Origin: Kribbella aluminosa
GTDB taxonomy: Bacteria; Actinomycetota; Actinomycetes; Propionibacteriales; Kribbellaceae
DNA: 64,000 bases
Assembly: GCF_017876295.1 (NCBI RefSeq)
Contig: NZ_JAGINT010000002.1
Span: forward strand, 682,001-746,000
Reading direction: 5' to 3'
The position numbers and the translations under genes are program-made. Shown here one piece after another: positions 25,641-34,652 of this stretch. A model generated the notes under the pieces. It saw nothing but the letters and a program-made list of their open reading frames with translations. It made no database searches and had not been told where the DNA came from. Position 1 is the first letter of the stretch. Every line of letters begins with the position of its first letter.

Positions 25641-25707
25641 AGAGCAGTGCTCTTGACAGTGAGCAGCGATCTGATGTTCACTGATCACAACAGAGAGCAC
25701 CGCTCTC
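25641..25707. promoter_or_regulatory. Two matched TetR operators
   Basis: AGAGCAGTGCTCT (25641-25653) is a perfect palindrome about a central base. GAGAGCACCGCTCTC (25693-25707) is the same site with arms GAGAGC/GCTCTC. Centres are 53 bp apart, about five turns, one beside each divergent start, which would allow looping by one repressor. Confidence 0.78.
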
Positions 25708-25729
25708 GCCAAGCTGAAGGAACGCCGCC

Positions 25730-26197
25730 ATGACCGAGTACAAGCAGACCTACGACAGCAAGCGCGTGATCACCGACAAAGAGGGCAGCATGCGGGTGTT
25801 CAACCGGATCGTCGCGCGGCTGACGAAGCTCGGGCTGAGCCTGATGGGCAGCCGGGTGCTCTCGGTGCAGGGTCGCAAGTCCGGCGAGTGGCGCAGTACG
25901 CCGGTGAACCTGCTGGTCATCGACGGGCAGCGGTACCTGGTCGCGCCGCGCGGCCACACCCAGTGGGTGAAGAACCTGCGCGCCAGCGGCACCGGCCGGC
26001 TGCAGCTCGGCGGCAAGGTGGAGACGTTCCACGCCGAGGAGCTCGCCGACGCCGACAAGCTGCCCGCGCTGCGGCTCTACCTGAAGAAGTGGGCCTGGGA
26101 GGTCGGCGCATTCTTCGGCGGCGACGTCACCAAGAACTCCCCCGACGAGGTGCTGCGGCACATCGCCCCGGGCGTCCCGGTCTTCAAGATCAGCTAG
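25730..26197 (+). CDS. DUF385 deazaflavin (F420)-type nitroreductase-family protein
   Basis: A 155-residue Ddn-like split-barrel protein. The run VQGRKSGEWRSTPVNLLVID (residues 47-66) followed by YLVAPRGHTQWVKNLRASG is the family signature that binds the F420 phosphate tail. It may reduce or detoxify a quinone or drug-like compound. Translation starts at ATG 25730 after CTGAAGGA. It is controlled, by position and dyads, by the divergent TetR gene. Its stop overlaps the stop of the convergent ABC gene by 4 bases. Confidence 0.85.
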   Translation: MTEYKQTYDSKRVITDKEGSMRVFNRIVARLTKLGLSLMGSRVLSVQGRKSGEWRSTPVNLLVIDGQRYLVAPRGHTQWVKNLRASGTGRLQLGGKVETFHAEELADADKLPALRLYLKKWAWEVGAFFGGDVTKNSPDEVLRHIAPGVPVFKIS

Positions 26198-27981
26198 TGG
26201 TACGCCGCCGCCTGGATCCGGTACAGCTCGGCGTAGTGCCCGTTGCGGGCCAGCAGCTCCTCGTGGGTCCCGGTCTCGACGACCTGAGCGCCGTCCAGTA
26301 CGACGATCAGGTCGGCCATCCGGACCGTCGAGAACCGGTGTGAGACCAGGATCGTGATCCGCCCGTCGGTACTGTCCCGCGCCGCAGCGGCGTACCGCTC
26401 GAAGAGCGCGTGCTCCGTCTCGGCGTCCAACGCGGCGGTCGGCTCGTCGAGCACCAGCAGCAGCGGCCGGTCCCGCATGAAGCCGCGCGCCAACGCCAGC
26501 TTCTGCCACTGCCCGAAGCTGATCTCCGCACCGTCCGGCCAGGTCGCGCCGAGTTGCGTGTCCAGCCCCGACTCCAGCCGCGCCAGCACATCCTCCGCCC
26601 CGGCTCGTCCGACGGCAGTCGTCACCGCCGGCACGTCGTCTAGCCGCGGCAGGTCACCCAGCCCGACGCTGTGTGCGGCGCGGAACTCGAACCGGAAGAA
26701 GTCCTGGAACGCGCCCGTGATCTTCGCCCGCCACGCCTCCGCCGGGATCCGGTCCAGCGGCCGATCGTCCAGGAACACCCGTCCGGCGGCCGGCTCGTAC
26801 AGCTTGCAGACCAGCTTCACCAGCGTGGACTTGCCGGCACCGTTCTCGCCCACGACCGCGATCACCTTGCCGGCCGGCAAGTGCAGGTCGACGTTCTCCA
26901 GCGCCGGGCGATCCGAACCGGCGTACGAGAACGACACGTTCTCCAACCGGATGCCGTCGACGAGCCGATCCGGCGCGGGCTGATCCGCGCTCTTGTCGAA
27001 CGACGCCGCGTAGTTCTCCAGCCACACCAGCCGCCGCGACCCGTCCAGCCAGATGCCGCGCAGGAACCCGATCTCGCCGACCGTCGCACCGATGTACGAC
27101 GACAGCCGCGCACCGGCGGCGAGGATCAGCAACACGTTGCCGACCGATCCGTGCAGCCCCACCGCGACGAACAGCACCGCACCGACGTATGCCGCCCCGA
27201 AGACCGCCCAGGCGATCGCGTGCCACACCGCGCTCGTCCAGCGCGCGGCGGCGATCGGCCGGTACCACTGCTCCCACTCGCGGCGCCGGCCCGTGACGAG
27301 ATCGGGCCCGATGCCGATCACCCGGACCTCCTTGCCCGGTGCAGGAGTGGTCGCGGTCCTGAACAAGTGATCCGCCAGCCGGCTGTGCGCGGCGTACCGC
27401 TCCTCGACCTCACGCTCGACGCCGGGACGCCAGCTGGAACTGAGGACGGTCGGTAGTGCGAAGAGCAGGAGCAGCGCGAGCGCCGGGTGGATCGACACGA
27501 GCAGAGCGACCGTCACACCCAGCCGCAGGATCCAGCCGCAGGTGGAGAACAGCGACATGTACATGTGGTCCAGCACGAACACCTGCTTGCGCAGCACCGA
27601 CAGACGGTCAAGGTAGTCGCGCCGCTCGTGGTGCTCGACCGTGGCGACCGACGCCTGCAGCCGGGCGACATGCGCTTCGAGCAGGATCGTCACCCGGTCC
27701 CGGAACCGCCGCGAGATCCGCGTCGACAGCGTGCGCAGGAACCACGTCGCCGTCACCGACAACGCCAGCCCACCCGCGGCCAGTAGGGCAGCGCGACGAT
27801 CGCCGCGCAGTACGCCGTCCGCGAGAATCTTGAGCCACAACGCCAGCAGGGCATCCGGTACGGCGGCGAGCAGCGTCATCGCGAAGGCAGCGACCAGCAG
27901 CCACGGCTCGTGCTGGTAGCCGAGCTTGCAGAGCCGCCACATCGCGGGGATCGCCTTGGGCAGGTCGTCAGAGCGTGTCAT
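26194..27981 (-). CDS. ABC exporter half-transporter A
   Basis: A 595-residue membrane-ATPase fusion: six membrane helices in residues 1-320, then the NBD with Walker A GENGAGKST, signature ISFGQWQKLALARG (S-F-G-Q variant of LSGGQ), Walker B LLLVLDEPTAALD and H-loop LVSHRFST. It is the second gene of a pair; its start overlaps the upstream partner by 14 bp, so the two probably form a heterodimer. Both NBDs keep lysine, Glu and His, so both ATP sites may work. Cargo unknown. Confidence 0.87.
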   Translation of the reverse strand: MTRSDDLPKAIPAMWRLCKLGYQHEPWLLVAAFAMTLLAAVPDALLALWLKILADGVLRGDRRAALLAAGGLALSVTATWFLRTLSTRISRRFRDRVTILLEAHVARLQASVATVEHHERRDYLDRLSVLRKQVFVLDHMYMSLFSTCGWILRLGVTVALLVSIHPALALLLLFALPTVLSSSWRPGVEREVEERYAAHSRLADHLFRTATTPAPGKEVRVIGIGPDLVTGRRREWEQWYRPIAAARWTSAVWHAIAWAVFGAAYVGAVLFVAVGLHGSVGNVLLILAAGARLSSYIGATVGEIGFLRGIWLDGSRRLVWLENYAASFDKSADQPAPDRLVDGIRLENVSFSYAGSDRPALENVDLHLPAGKVIAVVGENGAGKSTLVKLVCKLYEPAAGRVFLDDRPLDRIPAEAWRAKITGAFQDFFRFEFRAAHSVGLGDLPRLDDVPAVTTAVGRAGAEDVLARLESGLDTQLGATWPDGAEISFGQWQKLALARGFMRDRPLLLVLDEPTAALDAETEHALFERYAAAARDSTDGRITILVSHRFSTVRMADLIVVLDGAQVVETGTHEELLARNGHYAELYRIQAAAYH

Positions 27982-29788
27982 AGCTCAGCCCCTCCTCGTC
28001 GACCTCGGCCGTGAACCGCTGCGCCTGCAGGTCGAACATCGTCCGGTACCGCCCGCCGAGAGCCACCAGCTCGTCGTGGCTGCCGAGCTCCACGACCCGG
28101 CCGTGCTCGAGGACGCAGATCCGGTCTGCGTGCCGGACCGTCGAGAACCGGTGCGAGATGAGGATCGTGGTGACGTCCCGGGTCGCGGTCAGGATCCGGT
28201 CGAAGATCGCCGCCTCGCCGCGAACGTCCAGCTGTGCGGTCGGCTCGTCGAGCAGTACGAGACCGGCGCCTTGCCGTACTGCGCACAACGCCCGAGCCAG
28301 GGCGACCCGCTGCCACTGCCCGCCGGACAGGTCGGTGCCGTCGCCGTACCCGGTGGCCAGCCGGGTGTCGAGATCGGCCAGGTCCGAAGCGCCGGCGTCC
28401 GCGAGGGCGGCGCGAATGTCCGCCTCGGGTGCACCGGCCGGCGCGACGTTGTCCCGCAACGGCAGCTCGAGCTTGAGGAAGTCCTGGAAGACCGCGGCCA
28501 CCCGTGTGCGCCACGCCTCGACGTCGAGATCCCTGAGGTCGGTGCCGTCGATCCGGATCGTTCCGGCGCCGGGGTCGTACAGCCGACAGAGCAGCTTGGC
28601 CAAGGTGGTCTTGCCGGCGCCGTTCTGACCGACGACCGCCAAGGACGACCCGGCCGGGATCGTCAGATCGAGCCCGTCGAAGACCTGACGCCCGGCCTGT
28701 GGATAACCGAAACGCAGGCCACGAAGCTCGATCTCGACCGCACCCCGGCCGCGACCCGCCGAGCCGCTGCCAGGCTTCGAAGTACGGGCAGGTGTCAGTG
28801 CGCCGGCAGGTGCCATCGCGGGCTCCAGCCGCTGGACGGCGGCCACCGGTGCGGCCGCGCCGTCCAGCGCCCAGTTCAACCCGCCGAACGCGATCATCCC
28901 GACCCCGATCGCCACCTGCGCGAACACCACCAGCCGATCCAGCGGCAGGCTCCCGCCGATCGCCGCCGCACCGAGCGCCCAGAACACCACGCCGTTGGCG
29001 ACCACGATGATCAGCAGACTCCAGATCATTGGGCGCTCCCGCAGTCGGGTCGCGGCGTACTGCAGCTCGAACAACCGCCGGCGCCGCTCGGTGAACCGCT
29101 CCACCGTCCAGTCCGCCAGCCCGAACAGCCGCAACTCCTTCGCCGCACCCGGCTCGACGGCCAGCTCGTACGCGTACGTCGCATGCCGCTGGGCCGAGCG
29201 GACCTCGGAGGTGTTCCGGTCCTTCCAGACACCGCTCTCGCGGAGCAGCCAATGCGTCGCGACCCACCCGGCGACCAGCACCAGCGGCGCCCACCAGTTG
29301 AACCCGAACAGCACGATCGCGGACGCGATCCCGCCGACCAGCTCGACCAGACTGCCCGCGACGAAGTCGACGTTCAGGTACATCGGCGGCCCGGTCTGCC
29401 CACGGTCGAACTCCCGCGCCACCGTCAGGTCCTCGCTCAGCGCCGGATCCTCCAGATGCCCGATCCCCGGCGGCCCGACACACGCCGTCGCCAAGGCGTC
29501 GTTCAGGTACGCCGACACCCGATTCCCGAGGTTCGCACTGACCGCCTGATGGACCGGAGTCAGCACCTGCAGCAGCACGAACGTCACCCCCATCAGCACC
29601 AACGGCCCCGCCAACGGCCCGCGATGCTGCACCGCCCCCACCAACCACCCCATCGCGACCGCAAACACCGCCGGCAACGCTCCCCGCGCGACCAACAACC
29701 CCCACCAAGCAGCAGCCAGCCCCCGATCGGCCCGCGGCAACACACCGAAGAACCGCCACTCGGGACGCCCACGCAGCCGACTCACCAT
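27968..29788 (-). CDS. ABC exporter half-transporter B
   Basis: A 606-residue partner with membrane domain (residues 1-320) and NBD: Walker A VGQNGAGKTTLAKLL, signature LSGGQWQRVALARAL, Walker B LVLLDEPTAQLD, H-loop LISHRFSTVR. All motifs are canonical. A Ser/Gly/Arg-rich linker (SKPGSGSAGRGRGAVE) joins the domains. The downstream partner overlaps this gene's 3' end. No regulator is adjacent; the DUF1016 gene 50 bp upstream points the same way and could share the transcript. Confidence 0.87.
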   Translation of the reverse strand: MVSRLRGRPEWRFFGVLPRADRGLAAAWWGLLVARGALPAVFAVAMGWLVGAVQHRGPLAGPLVLMGVTFVLLQVLTPVHQAVSANLGNRVSAYLNDALATACVGPPGIGHLEDPALSEDLTVAREFDRGQTGPPMYLNVDFVAGSLVELVGGIASAIVLFGFNWWAPLVLVAGWVATHWLLRESGVWKDRNTSEVRSAQRHATYAYELAVEPGAAKELRLFGLADWTVERFTERRRRLFELQYAATRLRERPMIWSLLIIVVANGVVFWALGAAAIGGSLPLDRLVVFAQVAIGVGMIAFGGLNWALDGAAAPVAAVQRLEPAMAPAGALTPARTSKPGSGSAGRGRGAVEIELRGLRFGYPQAGRQVFDGLDLTIPAGSSLAVVGQNGAGKTTLAKLLCRLYDPGAGTIRIDGTDLRDLDVEAWRTRVAAVFQDFLKLELPLRDNVAPAGAPEADIRAALADAGASDLADLDTRLATGYGDGTDLSGGQWQRVALARALCAVRQGAGLVLLDEPTAQLDVRGEAAIFDRILTATRDVTTILISHRFSTVRHADRICVLEHGRVVELGSHDELVALGGRYRTMFDLQAQRFTAEVDEEGLSYDTL

Positions 29789-29838
29789 CTCCTCACGATG
29801 ACACCCCGCACCGACAGAAGTCTTGAACGTTTGCCGGA

Positions 29839-30900
29839 TCAGACCTCAGTCGCGAGTTCGGCCTCCAACTCCTCGACGCTCGGCAGCGCGGACCGGAACT
29901 CCTCGGGCAGCGAGTTGTTGATCGCGTTCGTCCACTCCGCCACGCCGATCGGCGCCTTGAATCCCCTCAGCGCGTACTCGGCGACGACCTGGTTCTTGTT
30001 CCGGCACAGCAGCAGACCAATGGTCGGACTGTCGCCGTCCTTGGCGAGTACGTCGTCCACCACCGCCATGTACAGGCCGAGCTGGCCGAGGAACGCGGCG
30101 CTGAACTTCACCGCCTTCAGCTCGACAACCACGTAGCAGCGCAGTTCGAGGTGGTAGAAGAGCAGGTCACAGAAGAACTCCTCGCCGTCCAGCTCGAGCC
30201 GGACCTGCTGCCCGACGAACGCGAACCCCTGGCCGAGCTCGAGCAGGAACTTCCCGACGTGCTCGACCAACTTCTGCTCCAGCTCACGCTCATGCCACCC
30301 GTCGGTCGCGCCGAGAAAGTCGAACAGGTACGGATCCCGCGTCGCCTGCTGCGCGAGATCGGATTCCTCCGGCGGCATCGCCGTGGCGAAGTTGGTCACG
30401 GCCTTTCCAGCACGCTCGTGGAACCGGCCGTCGATGTGCAACGCGAGCACGTCCCGGCTCCACCCCCGCTCGACCGCCGCCGCGGCGTACCACGTCCGCA
30501 ACTCGGCGCCGTCGACCTTCGCCAGCAGGGCGAGGTGGTGGTACCACGGCAATTGTGCAAGCGGGGCTTGCACAATTGCCTCGAGCGGCCAGGCGGCGGC
30601 GAAGGCGCGCATGTATTTCAGATTGCGGGGTGAGTATCCAGTCGCTCCGGGGAAGCGGGTCTTGAGATCGGTGGAGAGCCGGTCGATGACCTTGCTGCCC
30701 CAGCCTTCCTCGTGCTGGCGGTTCAGGATCTCCCGTCCGATCGACAGGTAGCTGACGAGCATCTCCTGGTTGGCGGCGGTGACGGCCCGTCGGTGGCCGG
30801 TGGTGATGTGGGTGGAGATGCGGTCGAGCAGGTCCGGGTACCAGTCGGGCAGCGAGGATCGGGCAGGGGCGCTTTCGAAGCGTGGAGTCTTGTCGTTCAT
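29839..30900 (-). CDS. DUF1016 (YhcG-type) PD-(D/E)XK nuclease-fold protein
   Basis: A 353-residue protein with the DUF1016 N-terminal helical domain (LSIGREILNRQHEEGWGSKV, residues 51-70; the phrase GYSPRNLKYMRAFA) and a C-terminal PD-(D/E)XK nuclease domain with FFCDLLFYH and VVVELKAVKF giving the D...ExK core. Family members sit near restriction or mobile genes and E. coli YhcG is the model; biochemical role unclear. ATG 30900 fits the family's N-terminus; the open frame runs 1 kb further as an antisense shadow of the deaminase gene. A perfect inverted repeat lies inside it at 30548-30580. Confidence 0.85.
   Translation of the reverse strand: MNDKTPRFESAPARSSLPDWYPDLLDRISTHITTGHRRAVTAANQEMLVSYLSIGREILNRQHEEGWGSKVIDRLSTDLKTRFPGATGYSPRNLKYMRAFAAAWPLEAIVQAPLAQLPWYHHLALLAKVDGAELRTWYAAAAVERGWSRDVLALHIDGRFHERAGKAVTNFATAMPPEESDLAQQATRDPYLFDFLGATDGWHERELEQKLVEHVGKFLLELGQGFAFVGQQVRLELDGEEFFCDLLFYHLELRCYVVVELKAVKFSAAFLGQLGLYMAVVDDVLAKDGDSPTIGLLLCRNKNQVVAEYALRGFKAPIGVAEWTNAINNSLPEEFRSALPSVEELEAELATEV
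30548..30580. repeat. Perfect 15-bp inverted repeat inside the DUF1016 gene
   Basis: GGCAATTGTGCAAGC (30548-30562) and GCTTGCACAATTGCC (30566-30580) are exact complements with a 3-base loop. It encodes EAIVQAPLAQLP, a conserved motif of the family, yet uses AT-rich codons unlike the gene around it. Confidence 0.85.
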
Positions 30901-31026
30901 GGGCACCAGGCTTCCGGTCGCGGTGCGCGCGACACGAATGCCTTTCCGGGGCATCGCGGGGCAGATCCGGGCCGATCGAGGGGCACGTAGGAGCAGATTC
31001 CCCGGAACGGCTGCGAAGATGGCCGC

Positions 31027-32086
31027 ATGATCACTCCCGAGGAGCTTGTGGCTGCGCCGAAGGTGCTTTTGCATGACCACCTGGACGGGGGGTTGCGGCC
31101 GGGGACGGTTGTGGAGTTGGCGCGGGAGATCGGGCACGCGTTGCCGCGGAACGACGCGGCCGAGTTGGGGGCGTGGTTCGTGGAGTCGGCGGACTCCGGG
31201 TCGTTGGAGCGGTATCTGGAGACGTTCGACCACACCGTTGCGGTGATGCAGACCGTCGAGGCGATCAAGCGGGTGGCCAGTGAGTGTGTGCGGGATCTCG
31301 CGGCGGACGGTGTCGTGTACGCCGAGATCCGCTACGCGCCCGAGCAGCACCTGCATCGTGGGCTGACGCTCGAGCAGGTCGTGGACGCGGTCCGGGAAGG
31401 GTTCGAGCACGGTATGGCGACCGCCGAGCGGCCGATCGTGGTTCGGCAGTTGCTGACCGCGATGCGGCACATGGCCCGGTCGATGGAGATCGCCGAGCTT
31501 GCGGTCGCGTACCGGGACGCCGGTGTGGTCGGGTTCGACATCGCCGGGGCCGAGGCGGGCTACCCGCCCACCCGGCACCTGGACGCGTTCGAGTACCTGC
31601 AGCGGGAGAACGCGCACTTCACCATCCACGCCGGCGAGGGGTTCGGGCTGCCGTCGATCTGGCAGGCGATCCAGTGGTGCGGTGCGGACCGCCTCGGGCA
31701 CGGCGTACGGATCATCGACGACATCTCCCACGACGGCGACAAGGCCGAGCTCGGGCGGCTCGCGGCGTACGTCCGGGACCGCCGGATCCCGCTGGAGATG
31801 TGCCCGAGCTCGAACCTGCAGACCGGCGCGGGCCGCGTCGATCGCCGAGCATCCGATCGGCCTGCTCACCGAGCTCCGCTTCCGGGTCACGGTGAACACC
31901 GACAACCGATTGATGAGCGGCACGTCGATGAGCCGCGAGCTCGCCCTGCTCGCGGAGGCGTTCGGCTACGACCTCGCCGATCTGCGCTGGTTCGCGATCA
32001 ACGCGATGAAGTCGGCCTTCCTCCCGTTCGACGAAAGACTTGCGATCATCAACAACACCATCAAACCCTGGTACGACTCACACTGA
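31027..32086 (+). pseudogene. Adenosine deaminase, broken by a 1-base insertion
   Basis: About 352 residues when repaired. The first frame gives the metal site LLHDHLDGGLRPGT, then IHAGEGFGLPS and RLGHGVRI with the active-site Glu/His, and LEMCPSSNLQTGA. There the frame must change: one extra G in the run at 31830-31832. The second frame continues ASIAEHPIGLLTELRFRVTV, NTDNRLMSGTSMS (second metal aspartate) and ends IKPWYDSH. The enzyme deaminates adenosine to inosine in purine salvage. It is divergent from the DUF1016 gene. The stop is part of a 19-bp sequence repeated 62 bp downstream. Confidence 0.87.
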
Positions 32087-32148
32087 CCCAAGGGAACGAG
32101 AAAAGTAAGAAAAGCGGCTGTGCGGGGGTCTGGTACGACTCACACTGA
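32068..32148. repeat. 19-bp direct repeat flanking an A-rich spacer
   Basis: CTGGTACGACTCACACTGA occurs at 32068-32086 (last codons and stop of the deaminase) and again at 32130-32148 (overlapping the 3' end of the convergent permease). The 43 bp between are unusually A-rich (GAGAAAAGTAAGAAAAGC). This looks like a local duplication or an excision scar. Confidence 0.75.
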
Positions 32149-32907
32149 GCGTTGGTATGTGCGGAAGGCTCGGGTCGACAGCCAGGCCACGATCAGGGTG
32201 AAGGCGAGCAGATAGCCGCAGTGCCGCCACACCGACGACCAGTCCGGTGACGCGGCCAGCGCCTGGCGGGCCGCGATCGTGGCCCAGTCGACCGGGTTGA
32301 ACCGGGCCGCGACGTTCACCCAGTGCGGAGCGACGTGCGGGTCGATCATGATCGACGACATGAAGGTCAGCGGCAGCGAGACGAACTGCGAGATCCCGAT
32401 CAGCGCCTCCTGCTGCCGGGTGAGCAGCGCGACCGCGTTCGACAGCGAGCCGAACCCGAGACCGACCAGCACCGACGCGACGATCGTGATCAGGTAGCCC
32501 CCGATCCCGCCGTCGTACCGCGCGCCCGCGGCGAACCCGATCGCGAACACCAGGATCGTCTGGATCAACGTGGTCGACGCGCTGCTGAGCAACTGTCCGG
32601 CCATCAGCCCGCCGCGGCTGATCGGTGACGCGAGCATCCGGTCCATCACGCCGCGCTCCATGTCCTGCACGAACGACGTACCGCTCCAGCCGCTCGTCAT
32701 CAGCGACGTCATCATCACGATCCCGGGCGTCAGGAACGCGATGTACGTCGAGTTCCCGAACCCGGGGAGGTGGACGACGCCCTGGAACAGCTGCCCGAAC
32801 AGCAGCAACCAGATCGCCGGCTGGACCAGCGTGAACGCGATCAACGCCGGCTGCCGGTACGACGCCCGCGTCCAGCGGCCGAGGATCAGACCCGTGTGCG
32901 CGATCAT
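32140..32907 (-). CDS. DrrB-type ABC-2 exporter permease
   Basis: A 255-residue permease with six membrane segments of the ABC-2 family; MERGVMDRMLASPISRGGLM (residues 83-102) is the usual cytoplasmic loop that meets the ATPase. Its ATG overlaps the stop of the ATPase gene by 4 bases. With the PadR gene upstream this is a three-gene regulator-ATPase-permease operon of the daunorubicin-resistance type, exporting an unknown drug or lipid. The last codons lie in the second copy of a 19-bp repeat. Confidence 0.86.
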   Translation of the reverse strand: MIAHTGLILGRWTRASYRQPALIAFTLVQPAIWLLLFGQLFQGVVHLPGFGNSTYIAFLTPGIVMMTSLMTSGWSGTSFVQDMERGVMDRMLASPISRGGLMAGQLLSSASTTLIQTILVFAIGFAAGARYDGGIGGYLITIVASVLVGLGFGSLSNAVALLTRQQEALIGISQFVSLPLTFMSSIMIDPHVAPHWVNVAARFNPVDWATIAARQALAASPDWSSVWRHCGYLLAFTLIVAWLSTRAFRTYQRSV

Positions 32908-33884
32908 CCCGCCGCCTCCGCAACCTTGAACGACCGGCCGGTGTGCTGCAGGTACACGTCGTCCAGCGACGGCCTCGACACGGTGACCGCGACCACCGGA
33001 ATCTCCTTGTCCTCAAGGAGTCCCAGGACAGCCGGTACGGCGGTCGCGCCGCGGTCGACCCGGGCGCGCAGAGTGTTGCCCTCGACAACGATCTCGCCGA
33101 CGCCGGGCAACTGCCTGAGTAGCAGGCGGATCGTGCCGTCGGTATCGGGATCGACCAGCTCGACCTGCACGGAATCACCGCGCAACGAGGCCTTCAGCGA
33201 CTCCGGGGTGCCCTCGGCAACGATCTTGCCGTGGTCGACGATCGCCAGCTGACCGGCCAGCCGATCGGCCTCCTCCAGGTAGTGCGTGGTGAGCAGTACG
33301 GTCAGCCCTTCCTGCCCGGACAACCGCAGTACTTCGTTCCACAGATCGGCGCGGGCCTCCGGGTCGAGACCCGTGGTCGGCTCGTCGAGGAACAGCACGC
33401 GAGGCCGATGGACCAGCCCGAGTGCGACGTCCAGCTTCCGCTGCATACCGCCGGAGTACGTCTTCACCGGGCGACCGGCATGCTCCGCCAGGCCGAAGCC
33501 GGCCAGCAGCTCGCGGGCACGCTGAACAGCCTCAGCACGGGGCAGGCCGAAGATGCGCCCGCTCAGCACGAGGTTCTCGAGCCCGGTCGCCATCGGGTCC
33601 GAGCTGGACTTCTGCGGTACGTACCCGATCGCGTGCCGGACCTTGTCCTGGTCACAGTTCACGTCGTACCCAGCGACATGAGCGGTGCCCGAGTCGGCCC
33701 GGGACAGCGTCGTGAGGATCTTCACGGTGGTGGACTTGCCGGCGCCGTTCGGCCCGAGCAGCCCGAGGACGACGCCCTCGGGAACGCTCACGGTGAGGCC
33801 GTCGAGCGCGCGCAGCGGTGGATTCTTCCGGCCGGCCGGGTACGTCTTGACCAGGTCGACCGCTTCGACGGCATGCGTAACCAT
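32904..33884 (-). CDS. DrrA-type ABC exporter ATPase
   Basis: A 326-residue ATPase with all canonical motifs: Walker A GPNGAGKSTTVKIL (residues 45-58), signature TYSGGMQRKLDVAL, Walker B VLFLDEPTTGLDP, H-loop LLTTHYLEEAD. The C-terminal extension with VTVSRPSLDDVYLQHTGRSF is the hallmark of the DrrA drug-exporter group. Second gene of the PadR-DrrA-DrrB operon; 15 bp follow the PadR stop. Confidence 0.9.
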   Translation of the reverse strand: MVTHAVEAVDLVKTYPAGRKNPPLRALDGLTVSVPEGVVLGLLGPNGAGKSTTVKILTTLSRADSGTAHVAGYDVNCDQDKVRHAIGYVPQKSSSDPMATGLENLVLSGRIFGLPRAEAVQRARELLAGFGLAEHAGRPVKTYSGGMQRKLDVALGLVHRPRVLFLDEPTTGLDPEARADLWNEVLRLSGQEGLTVLLTTHYLEEADRLAGQLAIVDHGKIVAEGTPESLKASLRGDSVQVELVDPDTDGTIRLLLRQLPGVGEIVVEGNTLRARVDRGATAVPAVLGLLEDKEIPVVAVTVSRPSLDDVYLQHTGRSFKVAEAAG

Positions 33885-33899
33885 CAGGTAACTCCCTAC

Positions 33900-34595
33900 C
33901 TACAGCGCTTCCGGTGGCATCGCCTGCATCCAGGCGAACTTCTCACCGAAGTACTTCACCGGATCCTTCAACTGGTCGCTCGGGGCGATGCCCTCCTCCA
34001 GGTAGCGTTTCCACGCCATCCGCCAGTACGTCGACCCGCCGAGCGTGTCGGTACGGATCTCCTCGGCGAGCTGGTGGACGTACGCCGACTCCGCGCGCAG
34101 CAGCGCCAGCCGGAACTCCGACTCGACCCAGAAGATCCGCGGGAAGTCGACGGCCGCCATCTGCTCGTGTTCCGTGGTCGCCTTGGCGATCTCCGCGTCG
34201 ACGACCACCAGCCGCTGCTCCAGCAGCTCGACGGCCCGGTCCGGTTGCAGACCCGGCAGGTACGCGAGGCCTGCCTCCAGCGGGTGGAACTCGCGGGACG
34301 GCGTACCGACCAGCTCGCCCAGCCAGTCCTCGAACTCGGCCCGGCCGGCGTCGGTGATCCGGTACACCGTCCGCTCCGGCCGGTTGCCTTCGCGGACCGT
34401 CTCCAGCGCCTCGATGAAGCCGTGCTTCTCCAGGTTGGACACGACCGAGTAGAGCGAGCCGTAGTTCATCTTGATGCTCTGGTCCTTACCGCGGGCCCGG
34501 AGCGTCGTGGAGATCTCGTACGGGTGCATCGGCCGCTCGCTGAGACTGCCGAGCACGGCGAACGCCAGCGGATTGCCGACCTTGCGTCTGGCCAT
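33900..34595 (-). CDS. PadR-family regulator
   Basis: A 231-residue PadR regulator. N-terminal winged HTH (residues 8-95): LAFAVLGSLSERPMHPYEIS and IKMNYGSLYSVVSNLEKHGF; the C-terminal half is the helical dimerisation domain. First gene of the exporter operon. A TACTCG-AAAT-CGAGTA dyad lies 20 bp before the start, a likely autoregulatory operator. By family, a drug-like ligand would release it and switch on DrrAB. Confidence 0.87.
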   Translation of the reverse strand: MARRKVGNPLAFAVLGSLSERPMHPYEISTTLRARGKDQSIKMNYGSLYSVVSNLEKHGFIEALETVREGNRPERTVYRITDAGRAEFEDWLGELVGTPSREFHPLEAGLAYLPGLQPDRAVELLEQRLVVVDAEIAKATTEHEQMAAVDFPRIFWVESEFRLALLRAESAYVHQLAEEIRTDTLGGSTYWRMAWKRYLEEGIAPSDQLKDPVKYFGEKFAWMQAMPPEAL

Positions 34596-34613
34596 GACAC
34601 CTCCTCGATCTCG

Positions 34614-34633
34614 ATTACTCGAAATCGAGTATT
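34614..34633. promoter_or_regulatory. Candidate PadR operator
   Basis: TACTCG (34616-34621), AAAT, CGAGTA (34626-34631): perfect 6-bp arms, flanked by AT on both sides. It lies immediately upstream of the PadR gene start in an otherwise small gap behind the acyltransferase stop. Confidence 0.68.
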
Positions 34634-34652
34634 AGCTCGCGAGTATCCGATG

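Noticed and set aside
27926..30136. 736-residue plus-strand open frame
   Set aside because: Antisense shadow of the two ABC exporter genes and the DUF1016 gene.
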